Source of the DNA: Pseudomonas fluorescens
GTDB taxonomy: Bacteria; Pseudomonadota; Gammaproteobacteria; Pseudomonadales; Pseudomonadaceae
NCBI RefSeq assembly: GCF_003732425.1
Contig: NZ_MOBX01000013.1
Span: 994,026-1,058,025, forward strand
Reading direction: 5' to 3'
Length of the DNA: 64,000 nucleotides
Part shown: in pieces, positions 50,105 through 60,637 of the stretch
How positions within the stretch are numbered: the stretch's first letter is position 1
Layout of the letters: every line of letters begins with the position of its first letter
Made by a program: the position numbers and the translations under genes
The notes under the pieces: generated by a model
What the model was told of the DNA's origin: nothing
The model's database searches: none
Seen by the model: the letters and a program-made list of their open reading frames with translations, nothing else

Positions 50105-50455
50105 CTACAGACAGGTCGCCAACGCCGCCAACCGGCGCTTGGCGACAAAGTCATCCTTCTGCGCGTAGTAATTCAGCGTCGTTCCCGACGCTTCAGTGAG
50201 CACATCGACAAACGACTCCGCCGAACGGGTATAAACCGTCGTACCGCCCGATTTACGCGGCTCCAGATACGCCGCCGCATCCACGCCGAACACCGCTTCA
50301 TCTTGCCAGCCGAATTGCACACAGCGCGCCACGTCTTTTTCGGCTTTGTCCGACGTCAACACTTTGTACGGGGTTTTCGTGCGAGCATCGTCCATCACCG
50401 AGCCTGCGCAACCGGCCAGCAGTGTCGCGGCCAGCGCTACCATCAGAATTCGCAT
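50105..50455 (-). CDS. Small lipoprotein, hypothetical
   Basis: 116 residues with lipobox LLAGC (lipidated Cys16). Mature part DDARTKTPYKVLTSDKAEKDVARCVQFGWQDEAVFGVDAAAYLEPRKSGGTTVYTRSAESFVDVLTEASGTTLNYYAQKD with a second and third Cys (ARCV, ATCL). Common in Pseudomonas; function unknown. Confidence 0.72.
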   Translation of the reverse strand: MRILMVALAATLLAGCAGSVMDDARTKTPYKVLTSDKAEKDVARCVQFGWQDEAVFGVDAAAYLEPRKSGGTTVYTRSAESFVDVLTEASGTTLNYYAQKDDFVAKRRLAALATCL

Positions 50456-50589
50456 TGCATTCGCTCATTCAGAAAAAAGCGGACTGTATCATCGCAGCAG
50501 CAGGAATCGTTCTGCTTTACTGCATTTATAGCGCGACAGACGCAGGCCGCTGCGGCAACCTAAGGTCATCAGCCTCACAAGGAAAACAT

Positions 50590-50919
50590 ATGGCGCCTAC
50601 CGATCAGCGACATGAACATGCCCTGAAAGTGTTTCTCGACGCGCGTCCCGAACTGCGCGAAACCCTCGATCACCTCAACCCGTTGCTGGCCCAGGCCAAG
50701 GGCGAAACGCAAGCGCAGTATCGTGAAGAACGTCTGCATGAAGCGTTTGAAGCCGAAGCGGAAAATCTCGGACTGTTTGCTTGGGAGTTAACGTTGCAAC
50801 TGACCACTGATTCGCCAGAGGAGTATCAGGCGCATCGGTTGGAAGTGCACCGTGAAGTCGCGGAAATGGCCGGGATGGATTGGCTGGAATATTGCGATCT
50901 GTATGGCATAGAACCTTAA
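50590..50919 (+). CDS. Small hypothetical protein (DUF6388-like)
   Basis: 109 residues, acidic and helical: HALKVFLDARPELRETLDHLNPLLAQAKGETQAQYREERLHEAFEAEAENLGLFAWELTLQLTTDSPEEYQAHRLEVHREVAEMAGMDWLEY. AAGGA six bases before the ATG. The family name is from memory and unsure. Function unknown. The next gene on the same strand starts 25 bp later. Confidence 0.7.
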   Translation: MAPTDQRHEHALKVFLDARPELRETLDHLNPLLAQAKGETQAQYREERLHEAFEAEAENLGLFAWELTLQLTTDSPEEYQAHRLEVHREVAEMAGMDWLEYCDLYGIEP

Positions 50920-50944
50920 CCGCCGCCCAAGGACACCCCTAACG

Positions 50945-51649
50945 ATGCTGCCATCCGCCTCGACTGACCGCGCCAGCCCCGGCCATCTGCACACAAAAAA
51001 GTGGCGCGGTCGGATTGGTCTGGCGCTGGTGGCCAGCCTCTCGGTATTGGCCGGCATGACCGACGCCATCGGCTTTATGGCCAGCGGCGACTTTGTCTCG
51101 TTCATGAGCGGCAACACCACCCGACTTGCCGTGGCAATCAGCGATGGCGATATCGGCTTGACCGTGCGTTTGTTGATCCTCGTCGCCACTTTTATAGCCG
51201 GGAACGCCCTGGGTGTTGTCATTGCCCGTTTCGGTGGACGCCGGGCGCTGCCGTTGCTGCTGTGCATTGCCACTCTGCTGTGCGCGGCTGCCGCCTGGCC
51301 ATTCGACACACAACTGCCGGCGCTGATGGCGGCGATCATTGCGATGGGCATGCTCAACGCGTCGGTCGAAGAAGTGAATGGCCTACCGGTCGGGCTGACT
51401 TACGTGACCGGCGCATTGTCGCGGTTCGGCCGTGGTTTGGGGCGCTGGATGCTCGGCGAACGGCGCAGCGGCTGGCGGGTGCAACTGGTGCCCTGGAGCG
51501 GGATGTTTATCGGCGCGATTCTGGGCGCGGTGCTGGAACATCACCTGGGACTCCAGGCGATGTTTGTCAGCGGTTTGCTGGCTGCAATCATCGGGTTGTT
51601 CTCACTGAAAATCCCGCGGCGCTGGCAGCTGGGCTACATGCCCCGCTAA
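50945..51649 (+). CDS. DUF1275 (YoaK-family) membrane protein
   Basis: 234 residues, about six membrane segments. Family marks: GLALVASLSVLAGMTDAIGFMASGDFVSFMSGNTTRLAVAI near the start and NGLPVGLTYVTGALSRFGRGLGRW in the middle (GxxVTGxL pattern). DUF1275 proteins are inner-membrane proteins of unknown function, perhaps transporters. Probably co-transcribed with the preceding small gene. Confidence 0.82.
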   Translation: MLPSASTDRASPGHLHTKKWRGRIGLALVASLSVLAGMTDAIGFMASGDFVSFMSGNTTRLAVAISDGDIGLTVRLLILVATFIAGNALGVVIARFGGRRALPLLLCIATLLCAAAAWPFDTQLPALMAAIIAMGMLNASVEEVNGLPVGLTYVTGALSRFGRGLGRWMLGERRSGWRVQLVPWSGMFIGAILGAVLEHHLGLQAMFVSGLLAAIIGLFSLKIPRRWQLGYMPR

Positions 51650-51758
51650 TGGATCAGTAAGCCAACCTCGTGTAGGCGCTGTCGAGTGAAACGAGGCTGC
51701 GATCTTTTACGGCCTGCAATGCTTTATCATGGCCGCAGTTTTGCTGATCGAGTCCGTC

Positions 51759-52151
51759 ATGAAGTTCGCCATTGCGCTGTTTTCCGCCGCCCATGCGCCC
51801 TCCTCGCGCCGCGCCCTGCTGTTTGCGCAAGCCGCGCTGGCCGGTGGGCATGAAATTGTCCGGCTGTTTTTCTATCAGGACGGCGTTTATAACGCTTCGG
51901 ATGCGGTGGTTACCCCGCAGGACGAACTGGACCTGCCCAAACAATGGCGCACCTTCATCACTGAGCAAAAGCTGGACGGAGTGGTGTGCATCGCCGCCGC
52001 TCTGCGCCGTGGTGCGCTAAATGCTGAAGAAGCCAAGCGCTATCAGCGTGACGCCGTCTCCGTCAGTGCCCCTTGGGAATTGTCCGGTCTTGGTCAGTTG
52101 CATGACGCGGTGCAAGACGCTGACCGCTTGATCTGCTTCGGAGGTGCGTGA
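51759..52151 (+). CDS. tusD: Sulfurtransferase TusD
   Basis: 130 residues of the DsrE fold, with active Cys77 in KLDGVVCIAAALRRG. TusBCD is the hexameric sulfur relay that passes persulfide from TusA to TusE for 2-thiouridine formation at tRNA U34 by MnmA. It is followed by tusC after one base. ATG 51759 begins the conserved MKFAIALFS. First gene of the tusDCBE-ybiB run. Confidence 0.9.
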   Translation: MKFAIALFSAAHAPSSRRALLFAQAALAGGHEIVRLFFYQDGVYNASDAVVTPQDELDLPKQWRTFITEQKLDGVVCIAAALRRGALNAEEAKRYQRDAVSVSAPWELSGLGQLHDAVQDADRLICFGGA

Positions 52152-52152
52152 G

Positions 52153-52509
52153 ATGGCCAAATCCCTGCTGATCATCAGCCGTCAATCGCCATGGTCTGGC
52201 CCCGGCGCCCGCGAAGCGCTGGACATCGTGCTGGCCGGTGGCGCCTTCGACCTGCCCATTGGCCTGCTGTTTCTCGATGATGGCGTGTTGCAACTCGCCG
52301 CCGGGCAGAACGCCAAGGCCCTGCAGCAGAAAGACCTGAGTGCCAACCTGCAGGCGCTGCCGATGTTTGGTGTAGAAGAGTTGTTTTACTGCGCCGACAG
52401 CGCCAGCACGCGCGGAATTGGCAATCTGTCGCTGGACGAAGCGCAGCCGCTGGCCGCCGAGCAAATCACCGCCCTTATTGACCGTTACGACCAGGTGATC
52501 ACCCTCTGA
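52153..52509 (+). CDS. tusC: Sulfurtransferase TusC
   Basis: 118 residues of the DsrF/TusC type (KSLLIISRQSPWSGPGAREALDIVLAGGAFDLPIGLLFLDDGVLQL). Structural partner of TusD in the sulfur relay. ATG at 52153 just after the tusD stop; its stop overlaps the tusB start (TGATG), so translation is coupled. Confidence 0.92.
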   Translation: MAKSLLIISRQSPWSGPGAREALDIVLAGGAFDLPIGLLFLDDGVLQLAAGQNAKALQQKDLSANLQALPMFGVEELFYCADSASTRGIGNLSLDEAQPLAAEQITALIDRYDQVITL

Positions 52510-52802
52510 TGTCGACTTTGCATGTGTTGTCTCATTCCCCCTTCGGCGATGATCGCCTGACCAGTTGCCTGCGCCTGATCGGCAGCGCTGATGCTTTGCT
52601 GCTGTCCGGCGATGCGGTGTATGCGCTGCAAACAGGCACCGCGCCCTTCACCGCGCTGCAAAACCGCCAGATCAATGTGTTTGCTCTCGCCGAAGATGCA
52701 CAGGCTCGCGCCATCGAAGTCCCGGATTGGGCCGAAGCCATCGATTACCCGGCCTTCGTCGAGCTGTCGATCCATCACGACAAGGTCAACAGCTGGCTAT
52801 GA
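52509..52802 (+). CDS. tusB: Sulfurtransferase TusB (DsrH)
   Basis: 97 residues (MSTLHVLSHSPFGDDRLTSCLRLIGSADALLLSGDAVYAL), DsrH/TusB fold, third subunit of the TusBCD complex. ATG shares a base with the tusC stop; its stop overlaps the tusE start. Confidence 0.92.
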   Translation: MSTLHVLSHSPFGDDRLTSCLRLIGSADALLLSGDAVYALQTGTAPFTALQNRQINVFALAEDAQARAIEVPDWAEAIDYPAFVELSIHHDKVNSWL

Positions 52803-53134
52803 ATTCGATGACCGTCGGCGCCCGCGCCATCGAACTGGACAAGGACGGCTTTCTCGTCGACCTGAGCGACTGGTCGGCCGAGGTGGCCAGCGCTCTCGCC
52901 GCCGCCGAGGCCATCGAGTTGACCGCCGAACACTGGGAAGTCCTCGAACTGCTGCGCAGCTTCTATGCCGAATTCCAGTTGTCCCCGGCCACCCGGCCAC
53001 TGATCAAGTACACCGCGCTGAAACTCGGCCCGGACAAAGGCAACAGCCTGCACCTGAACCGACTCTTCAAAGGCACCCCCGCCAAACTCGCCGCGAAACT
53101 GGCGGGCCTGCCCAAACCGACGAATTGCTTATGA
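52799..53134 (+). CDS. tusE: Sulfur-relay protein TusE (DsrC)
   Basis: 111 residues of the DsrC fold. The conserved penultimate Cys110 (PTNCL) is the swinging arm that carries persulfide from TusBCD to MnmA. Central segment DLSDWSAEVASALAAAEAIELTAEHWEVLELLRSFYAEFQLSPATRPLIKY is characteristic. Only one of the two DsrC cysteines is present, as expected for TusE. Confidence 0.92.
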   Translation: MNSMTVGARAIELDKDGFLVDLSDWSAEVASALAAAEAIELTAEHWEVLELLRSFYAEFQLSPATRPLIKYTALKLGPDKGNSLHLNRLFKGTPAKLAAKLAGLPKPTNCL

Positions 53135-54132
53135 CCGACTTTCCAGCACTGACCCTCGAAACGCCTGCCGAACACCCGTTCGCTCAATTCGTGCGCATCC
53201 TCGGCAAAGGCAAACGTGGCGCTCGCGACCTCACTCGCGAAGAGGCCCGCGAAGCCATGGGCATGGTGCTCGACGACAAGGTTGAAGACACCCAGCTCGG
53301 CGCGTTTCTGATGTTGCTGCGGCACAAGGAAGAAAGCGCCGAGGAGATGGCCGGGTTCACCGAAGCGCTGCGTGAGCGCTTGCAGGCACCGCAGCTGAAC
53401 GTTGACCTGGACTGGCCGACCTATGCCGGCAAGAAGCGCCATCTACCGTGGTATCTGCTGGCGGCCAAATGTCTGGCACAGAACGGCGTGCGCATCTTCA
53501 TGCACGGCGGCGGCGCGCATACCGCCGGGCGCCTGTACAGCGAGCAATTGCTCGGCGCATTGAACATCCCGTTGTGCCGCACCTGGCAACAGGTCGGCGC
53601 GGCGCTGGACAACGGTGGCCTGGCCTTCATGCCGCTGGTGGACTGGGCGCCGCAGTTGCAGAAGATGATCGATTTGCGCAACACCCTCGGCCTGCGCTCG
53701 CCGATTCATTCGCTGGCGCGGATTCTCAATCCACTGGGCGCGCGTTGCGGCCTGCAAAGCATTTTCCACCCCGGCTATCAGGCGGTACATCGTGATGCCA
53801 GCGGCCTGCTCGGCGATACGGCGATTGTGGTCAAAGGCGATGGCGGCGAAATCGAGATCAACCCGGATGCCGACAGCCACCTCTACGGCACCACCGGCGG
53901 CGAGAGCTGGGACGAGGAATGGCCACAATTGTCGGCGCAGCGCCACGTCAAACCGGCGACCCTGGACGTTGAACATCTGAAAGCCGTCTGGCGTGGCGAT
54001 GTGGTCGACAGTTACCCGCAAATGGCCCTGATTGCGACCATGGCCCTGGCCTTGCGCGGTCTCGGCCAAAGCCGTGAGCAAGCCTTCGCAACCGCCGAGC
54101 AATACTGGGCCGCGCGGGACAAATCGATTTAA
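53131..54132 (+). CDS. ybiB: YbiB (anthranilate phosphoribosyltransferase-like)
   Basis: 333 residues, TrpD2/YbiB family. N-terminal helices (FAQFVRILGKGKRGARDLTREEAREAMGMVLDDKVEDTQLGAFLMLLRHKEESAEEMAGFTEALR) and a phosphoribosyltransferase-like C-terminal domain (IFMHGGGAHTAGRLYSEQLL). The YbiB group binds nucleic acids and is not a TrpD enzyme. Its ATG overlaps the tusE stop by four bases, so it belongs to the tus operon; the pairing is conserved in pseudomonads. Confidence 0.9.
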   Translation: MTDFPALTLETPAEHPFAQFVRILGKGKRGARDLTREEAREAMGMVLDDKVEDTQLGAFLMLLRHKEESAEEMAGFTEALRERLQAPQLNVDLDWPTYAGKKRHLPWYLLAAKCLAQNGVRIFMHGGGAHTAGRLYSEQLLGALNIPLCRTWQQVGAALDNGGLAFMPLVDWAPQLQKMIDLRNTLGLRSPIHSLARILNPLGARCGLQSIFHPGYQAVHRDASGLLGDTAIVVKGDGGEIEINPDADSHLYGTTGGESWDEEWPQLSAQRHVKPATLDVEHLKAVWRGDVVDSYPQMALIATMALALRGLGQSREQAFATAEQYWAARDKSI

Positions 54133-54223
54133 CCGATCATTCGCGCCCGATCTTTGCGCTATTTGTTCGAACTCATCGGAATAGACTCGACTCCAACGAT
54201 TATTGGTTTACGGAGTCTTGATC

Positions 54224-55225
54224 ATGGGGTTACTCGTCGACGGCCACTGGCAGGACAAGTGGTACGAAAGCAGCAAAGACGGCGCGTTTCAGCGCGAACA
54301 GGCCAAGCGCCGCAATTGGGTAACCGCCAACGGCGAACCCGGCCCCAGCGGTGAAGGCGGGTTTGCCGCCGAAGCCGGGCGCTATCACCTCTACGTTTCC
54401 CTCGCCTGCCCGTGGGCGCATCGCACGCTGATCCTGCGCAAACTCAAAGGCCTGGAAAGTCTGATCGACGTCTCAGTGGTCAGTTGGCTGATGCTGGAAA
54501 ACGGCTGGACCTTCGACACGGCGCTCGGCTCGACCGGCGACCAGCTCGATGGCTTTGAATTCATGCATCAGCGCTATACCGCTGACACTGCCGACTACAC
54601 CGGCCGCGTCACTGTGCCAGTGCTGTGGGACAAAAAACTCAAGCGCATCGTCAGCAATGAATCGGCGGAAATCATCCGCATGTTCAACAGCGCGTTCGAT
54701 GGTTTGACCGGCAATGATCTGGACTTCTACCCGGCGCCATTACGTGGCGAGATCGATGCGCTGAACGAGCGCATTTATCCAGCCGTGAACAACGGCGTGT
54801 ATCGCGCAGGTTTTGCGACGTCACAACAGGCTTATGAAGAAGCGTTCGATGAGGTGTTTGCCGAACTCGATCATCTGGAGCGACTGCTGGGTGCCAATCG
54901 CTACTTGTCGGGTGAGTACCTGACGGAAGCAGACATCCGCCTGTTCACCACGATGATTCGTTTTGATGCGGTGTACCACGGCCACTTCAAGTGCAACCTG
55001 CGGCGGATTGCCGATTACCCGAACCTGTCGAACTGGCTGCGTGAGCTCTATCAGTGGCCGGGGATTGCCGAGACAGTGGATTTCCAGCACATCAAGAACC
55101 ACTACTACAGCAGTCACAAGACCATCAACCCGACGGGAGTTGTGCCGAAAGGGCCGGCGCAGGACTTTACTGTTGCCCATGATCGGGCGCGGTTGGCTGG
55201 GAAAGGGGTTTGGCGCCGGGGCTGA
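54224..55225 (+). CDS. Glutathionyl-hydroquinone reductase
   Basis: 333 residues. GST omega-like fold. Active-site Cys62 in LACPWAHRTLI (CPWA motif) and VSWLMLENGWTF, YRAGFATSQQAYEEAF, YLTEADIRLFTTMIRFDAVYHGHFKCN as in YqjG/PcpF. It removes glutathione from glutathionyl-hydroquinones. ATG 54224 has GGAG nine bases upstream. Confidence 0.9.
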   Translation: MGLLVDGHWQDKWYESSKDGAFQREQAKRRNWVTANGEPGPSGEGGFAAEAGRYHLYVSLACPWAHRTLILRKLKGLESLIDVSVVSWLMLENGWTFDTALGSTGDQLDGFEFMHQRYTADTADYTGRVTVPVLWDKKLKRIVSNESAEIIRMFNSAFDGLTGNDLDFYPAPLRGEIDALNERIYPAVNNGVYRAGFATSQQAYEEAFDEVFAELDHLERLLGANRYLSGEYLTEADIRLFTTMIRFDAVYHGHFKCNLRRIADYPNLSNWLRELYQWPGIAETVDFQHIKNHYYSSHKTINPTGVVPKGPAQDFTVAHDRARLAGKGVWRRG

Positions 55226-55247
55226 TATCTGCATAGTGTTTGAAGGC

Positions 55248-55325
55248 GTCTTCGCGAGCAGGCTCGCTCCCACAGGGGATTCGTGCACGACACAGATCCA
55301 ATGTGGGAGCGAGCCTGCTCGCGAA
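55248..55325. repeat. REP pair in inverted (tail-to-tail) order
   Basis: TTCGCGAGCAGGCTCGCTCC followed by GTGGGAGCGAGCCTGCTCGC. Here the arms face outwards, unlike the usual pairs. Confidence 0.8.
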
Positions 55326-55341
55326 TGGGGCGACTCGGTTC

Positions 55342-56736
55342 TCAGACCTGCGCTTGAGCCCCTTCGAACCACGCCAGTTTCTCGCGCAGTTGCACCACTT
55401 CTCCGACGATCACCAGTGTCGGCGCATGCACTTCATGCTCCGCCACCAGTCGCGGCAGATCAGCCAGGGTGCCGGTGAAGACACGCTGATTGACCGTGGT
55501 GCCCTGCTGAATCAATGCCGCCGGGGTATCGGCTGAACGACCATGCTTGATCAGTTGTTCGCAGATAACCGGCAACCCGACCAGGCCCATGTAGAACACC
55601 AGCGTCTGCGCCGGGGCGACAAGGTCGACCCAAGGCAGATCGGTGGAGCCGTCCTTCAAATGCCCGGTGACAAAGCGCACCGACTGCGCGTAATCGCGAT
55701 GCGTCAGCGGAATCCCGGCATACGCCGCGCAACCGCTGGCCGCCGTAATCCCCGGCACAACCTGGAATGGAATGCCGTGGGCTGCCAGCTCTTCGATCTC
55801 TTCGCCGCCCCGGCCGAAGATAAACGGATCACCGCCCTTCAGGCGCACCACGCGCTTGCCGGCCTTGGCCAGGTCGACCAGTTGCTGGTTGATCTGATCC
55901 TGTGGCACGGCGTGATCAGAACGACGCTTGCCAACGTAGACCCGCTCGGCATCACGACGGCACAGCTCAAGAATCGCTGGCGCGACCAAGCGGTCGTACA
56001 GCACCACATCGGCTTGCTGCATCAGACGCAAAGCCTTGAAGGTCAGCAGATCCGGATCGCCCGGGCCCGCGCCGACCAGATACACCTCGCCGGTCGTGAC
56101 CATGGCTTCACCATCGATCTTGGCTTGCAGCAGACGCTCGGCTTCGGCGCCCTGCCCGGCCAGTTGCCGATCGGCAATCGGGCCTTGGAACACGTCCTCC
56201 CAGAATCCGCGTCGCTGCTGCACATCCGGAAACAGGCTTTTCACCTGATTGCGGAAACGTGCGGCGAGTCCGGCCAATTGGCCGTAGGTCGACGGAATCC
56301 AGGTTTCGATCTTCGCTCGAATCAAACGCGCCAGTACCGGCGCGTCGCCGCCGCTGGAAATAGCAACGATCAGCGGTGAGCGATCGACGATCGCCGGGAA
56401 GATCACGCTGCACAAGGCCGGCGCGTCGACCACGTTGACCGGCACGCAGCGCTTGTGCGCATCGGTGGAGACTTGTGCGTTCAGCGTCTCATCGTCAGTG
56501 GCGGCAATAATCAGCCCGCAACCGTCGAGATCCGCCTCGACGTAACCGCGCAACAGGCATTCACCGCCAGAAGCGGTGACCAGCTCACGCAGTTGCGTTT
56601 CGATTTCAGGTGCGACCACCCGCAGCAGCGCACCGGCATCGGCCAGCAGGCGGGATTTGCGCAAGGCAATTTCCCCCCCACCGACGACCAACACACGACT
56701 GCCGCGCAGGTTGTGAAACAGCGGCAGATATTTCAT
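55342..56736 (-). CDS. cysG: Siroheme synthase CysG
   Basis: 464 residues. N-terminal dehydrogenase/ferrochelatase module ([21 protein letters not shown] at 15-35, NAD-binding) and C-terminal uroporphyrinogen-III methyltransferase module ([74 protein letters not shown]). Trifunctional enzyme that makes siroheme for sulfite and nitrite reductases. Adjacent to serS on the same strand, spaced only by the stop and start. Confidence 0.95.
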   Translation of the reverse strand: MKYLPLFHNLRGSRVLVVGGGEIALRKSRLLADAGALLRVVAPEIETQLRELVTASGGECLLRGYVEADLDGCGLIIAATDDETLNAQVSTDAHKRCVPVNVVDAPALCSVIFPAIVDRSPLIVAISSGGDAPVLARLIRAKIETWIPSTYGQLAGLAARFRNQVKSLFPDVQQRRGFWEDVFQGPIADRQLAGQGAEAERLLQAKIDGEAMVTTGEVYLVGAGPGDPDLLTFKALRLMQQADVVLYDRLVAPAILELCRRDAERVYVGKRRSDHAVPQDQINQQLVDLAKAGKRVVRLKGGDPFIFGRGGEEIEELAAHGIPFQVVPGITAASGCAAYAGIPLTHRDYAQSVRFVTGHLKDGSTDLPWVDLVAPAQTLVFYMGLVGLPVICEQLIKHGRSADTPAALIQQGTTVNQRVFTGTLADLPRLVAEHEVHAPTLVIVGEVVQLREKLAWFEGAQAQV

Positions 56737-58029
<1,293 letters not shown>

Positions 58030-58032
58030 TTA

Positions 58033-58407
58033 TCAAAGTTTGGTCAGGGACAGGCCAGCCCACGTCGCGAGCAGCCCGCCGAATACGCTGAGTGCCGCAT
58101 AGCCCAGGGCCAGCGGCACTTGCCCGCTTTCCAGCAGGCGCACCGTATCCAGTGAAAAGGATGAAAAAGTCGTCAGCCCCCCGAGGAAGCCGACCATCAA
58201 CCCGGCACGCACCTCGATCGGCACCTCCGGGCGTATCAAAAACAGGCCGTACAACACGCCAATCAGCAGACAGCCCACGATATTAACGGCCAGCGTCGCG
58301 GTATAGAAGTGCCGCGGCCAATTGGCGTTGACCCAATTGCCGGTGGCGAAGCGCAACAAGGTGCCGGCAACCCCGCCGGCGGAGACCGCAATGATCAATG
58401 GAAGCAC
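58033..58407 (-). CDS. crcB: Fluoride exporter CrcB (Fluc)
   Basis: 124 residues, four membrane segments: [92 protein letters not shown]. The TTFSSFS segment and conserved Asn43-type region NIVGC are Fluc marks. GTG start overlaps the rarA TAG by one base (TAGTG). Exports fluoride as a dimer. No fluoride riboswitch can fit. Confidence 0.93.
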   Translation of the reverse strand: MLPLIIAVSAGGVAGTLLRFATGNWVNANWPRHFYTATLAVNIVGCLLIGVLYGLFLIRPEVPIEVRAGLMVGFLGGLTTFSSFSLDTVRLLESGQVPLALGYAALSVFGGLLATWAGLSLTKL

Positions 58408-59729
58408 TATTTTCTCCGTTGCCGAGGGCTTAAACGATCAAGTTGAGCGAGGTGGTTGAGCTTCTCGCCGATCTTCAACTCCAGGCCGCGCGGCACCGGT
58501 TGATAGAACGGGATGGGATCGAGCTCTTCCGGGAAATAGTCTTCGCCGGCAGCGTAAGCGTCCGGCTCGTCGTGGGCGTAACGGTATTCGTCACCGTAGC
58601 CCAATTGTTTCATCAGTTTGGTCGGCGCGTTGCGCAGGTGCAGCGGCACTTCCAGCGAACCGTTTTCAGCGGCGGCACGCAAGGCGGTTTTGAAGCCCAT
58701 GTACACCGCGTTGCTTTTCGGCGCACAGGCCAGATAAGTGATGGCCTGGGCCACGGCCAACTCGCCTTCCGGGCTGCCGAGACGTTCCTGCACTTCCCAT
58801 GCCGCGAGGCACAGACTGAGGGCGCGCGGGTCGGCGTTGCCGATGTCTTCGCTGGCCATGCGCACCACGCGTCGGGCCAGGTACAGCGGATCGCAACCGC
58901 CATCGATCATTCGCGCAAACCAGTACAACGCACCGTCGGGGTTGGAGCCGCGCACCGACTTGTGCAGCGCCGATATCTGGTCGTAGAACGCCTCGCCACC
59001 CTTGTCGAAACGCCGGCGGGTGTCGCCAAGCAGGCTCTGCAGCAGCTCGGTGCCGATTTCGCTGTTGTCTTCAGCCAGGTCCGAGGCGTTTTCCAGCAGG
59101 TTAAGCAGACGCCGGCCATCGCCATCGGCAGCCGACAGCAACATCTGGAAGCCTTCGTCGTTGAGCGTCAGGTTGCGCCTGCCCAGACCGCGCTCCTCGG
59201 TCAGTGCACGGCGCACCAGTTTGCGCAGTGCCGCTTCGTCGAGGCTTTTCAGCACGTAGACGCGGGCACGCGACAACAAGGCGTTGTTGAGTTCGAACGA
59301 AGGGTTTTCGGTGGTGGCGCCGATGAAGATCAGCGTGCCGTCTTCAACGTACGGCAGGAATGCGTCCTGCTGGGACTTGTTGAAACGGTGCACTTCATCG
59401 ACGAACAAAATCGTGCGCTTGCCGTACTGGCCGGCCTGTTGCTTGGCGATTTCAACCGCCTGACGGATCTCCTTGACCCCGGCGAGCACCGCCGAGACCG
59501 TTTCGAAGTGCGCGTCCGAGACTTCCGCGAGCAACCGCGCCAAAGTGGTTTTACCCACGCCCGGCGGCCCCCAGAAGATCATCGAATGCAGGGCACCCTG
59601 CTCCAGCGCCTCACGCAGAGGCTTGCCGCGAGCGAGCACGTGCTCCTGACCGACGTACTCATCCAGATTGGTCGCACGCAAACGCGCGGCCAGTGGCTGG
59701 GCAATCGGTGCACTGCGAAACAGATCCAT
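58407..59729 (-). CDS. rarA: Replication-associated recombination protein RarA (MgsA)
   Basis: 440 residues. AAA+ core: Walker [12 protein letters not shown], Walker [11 protein letters not shown], sensor region [25 protein letters not shown]-terminal [20 protein letters not shown] is the RarA hallmark; the C-terminal MgsA oligomerisation part ([38 protein letters not shown]) is present. Works at stalled forks. ATG at 59729 ([11 protein letters not shown]). Upstream is lolA on the same strand, separated by a third-family REP. Confidence 0.95.
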   Translation of the reverse strand: MDLFRSAPIAQPLAARLRATNLDEYVGQEHVLARGKPLREALEQGALHSMIFWGPPGVGKTTLARLLAEVSDAHFETVSAVLAGVKEIRQAVEIAKQQAGQYGKRTILFVDEVHRFNKSQQDAFLPYVEDGTLIFIGATTENPSFELNNALLSRARVYVLKSLDEAALRKLVRRALTEERGLGRRNLTLNDEGFQMLLSAADGDGRRLLNLLENASDLAEDNSEIGTELLQSLLGDTRRRFDKGGEAFYDQISALHKSVRGSNPDGALYWFARMIDGGCDPLYLARRVVRMASEDIGNADPRALSLCLAAWEVQERLGSPEGELAVAQAITYLACAPKSNAVYMGFKTALRAAAENGSLEVPLHLRNAPTKLMKQLGYGDEYRYAHDEPDAYAAGEDYFPEELDPIPFYQPVPRGLELKIGEKLNHLAQLDRLSPRQRRK

Positions 59730-59767
59730 CACGTAGCGTTGAAACCTCGATTTTTCTGAAACCTGTT

Positions 59768-59915
59768 GATGACCCTGTGGCGAGGGGATTTATCCCCGTT
59801 GGGCTGCGAAGCGGCCCTGAAACCATTCGATGCGGTGTGTCAGAAAGAACTTGATTGCAGGTTTTGGGGCCGCTTCGCTGCCCAACGGGGATAAATCCCC
59901 TCGCCACAAAAGCCC
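59768..59915. repeat. REP pair of the GTGGCGAGGGGATTTATCCCC type
   Basis: TGTGGCGAGGGGATTTATCC ... AACGGGGATAAATCCCCTCG: a third palindrome family, arms about 35 bp each and centre about 70 bp, between lolA and rarA on the same strand. Confidence 0.85.
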
Positions 59916-59949
59916 CTCACCCAAACATCCCATCACAAGATCCAGGGGT

Positions 59950-60570
59950 TTATTCCTGAATCACGTCGGCACCCTTGGGGATGTCGAACTTGAACTTCGA
60001 TGCCGAGACCGGCTCGTTGGCCTTGACCCCGGTAAACAGGATATTGGTGCGCTGACCGACGCTGTCGATCAGTTGCATGTCGTTGAGCAGACCGTTGCGG
60101 AACGACAGACGCAGGTTATCGAACAAGGTGTCCTTGGTTTTCGGCTTCAGAGTGAAGTCGATCACGCCGCCCGCCTCTTTCGCGGTGATATCAAAACTCT
60201 GGCTGATCTTCGACACATCACCGGACAGCAGCAACGCCGGGGTCTGGGTCAGACGCTCGTCGAGCTTCTTGATGGTCGCCTGTTCCAGATCAGGGTCCCA
60301 CAGGGTGACTTTCTTGCCGTCGGAGACCATGGTCTGCTCGGCCGGCGCATTGGTGTGCCAGTAGAACAGGCCCGGGCGCTGCAGGGTCATGTTGCCGGTG
60401 GTTTCCTGCAACTGCGTGCCGCTGCCGTCGAGGGTCAGCTGCGAGAAATTCGCGCTCAGGGTTTTGGATGTTTCCAGCAATTGAGTCAGACGCGCCACGT
60501 CCTTGTCATCGGCGTGGGCCGTGAGAGTGGTCAGCGCCAGTACTGGCAGCAGCATGCGGATAAGACGCAT
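59950..60570 (-). CDS. lolA: Lipoprotein carrier protein LolA
   Basis: 206 residues. Signal peptide ([20 protein letters not shown]) and the LolA fold: [69 protein letters not shown]. Periplasmic chaperone that ferries lipoproteins from LolCDE to LolB. ATG 60570 (MRLIRML) was chosen over the longer upstream frame. Ordered ftsK-lolA-rarA on one strand; this order is conserved. Confidence 0.95.
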   Translation of the reverse strand: MRLIRMLLPVLALTTLTAHADDKDVARLTQLLETSKTLSANFSQLTLDGSGTQLQETTGNMTLQRPGLFYWHTNAPAEQTMVSDGKKVTLWDPDLEQATIKKLDERLTQTPALLLSGDVSKISQSFDITAKEAGGVIDFTLKPKTKDTLFDNLRLSFRNGLLNDMQLIDSVGQRTNILFTGVKANEPVSASKFKFDIPKGADVIQE

Positions 60571-60637
60571 GGGAGTCCTCTTGAATACTTGTTGGGAGAG
60601 CGGCGGCACATCATTGTCCCGCCTCTTGCGTTTGCAA

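Noticed and set aside
58405..58440. Fluoride riboswitch before crcB
   Set aside because: The crcB start overlaps the rarA stop, leaving no leader for a riboswitch.
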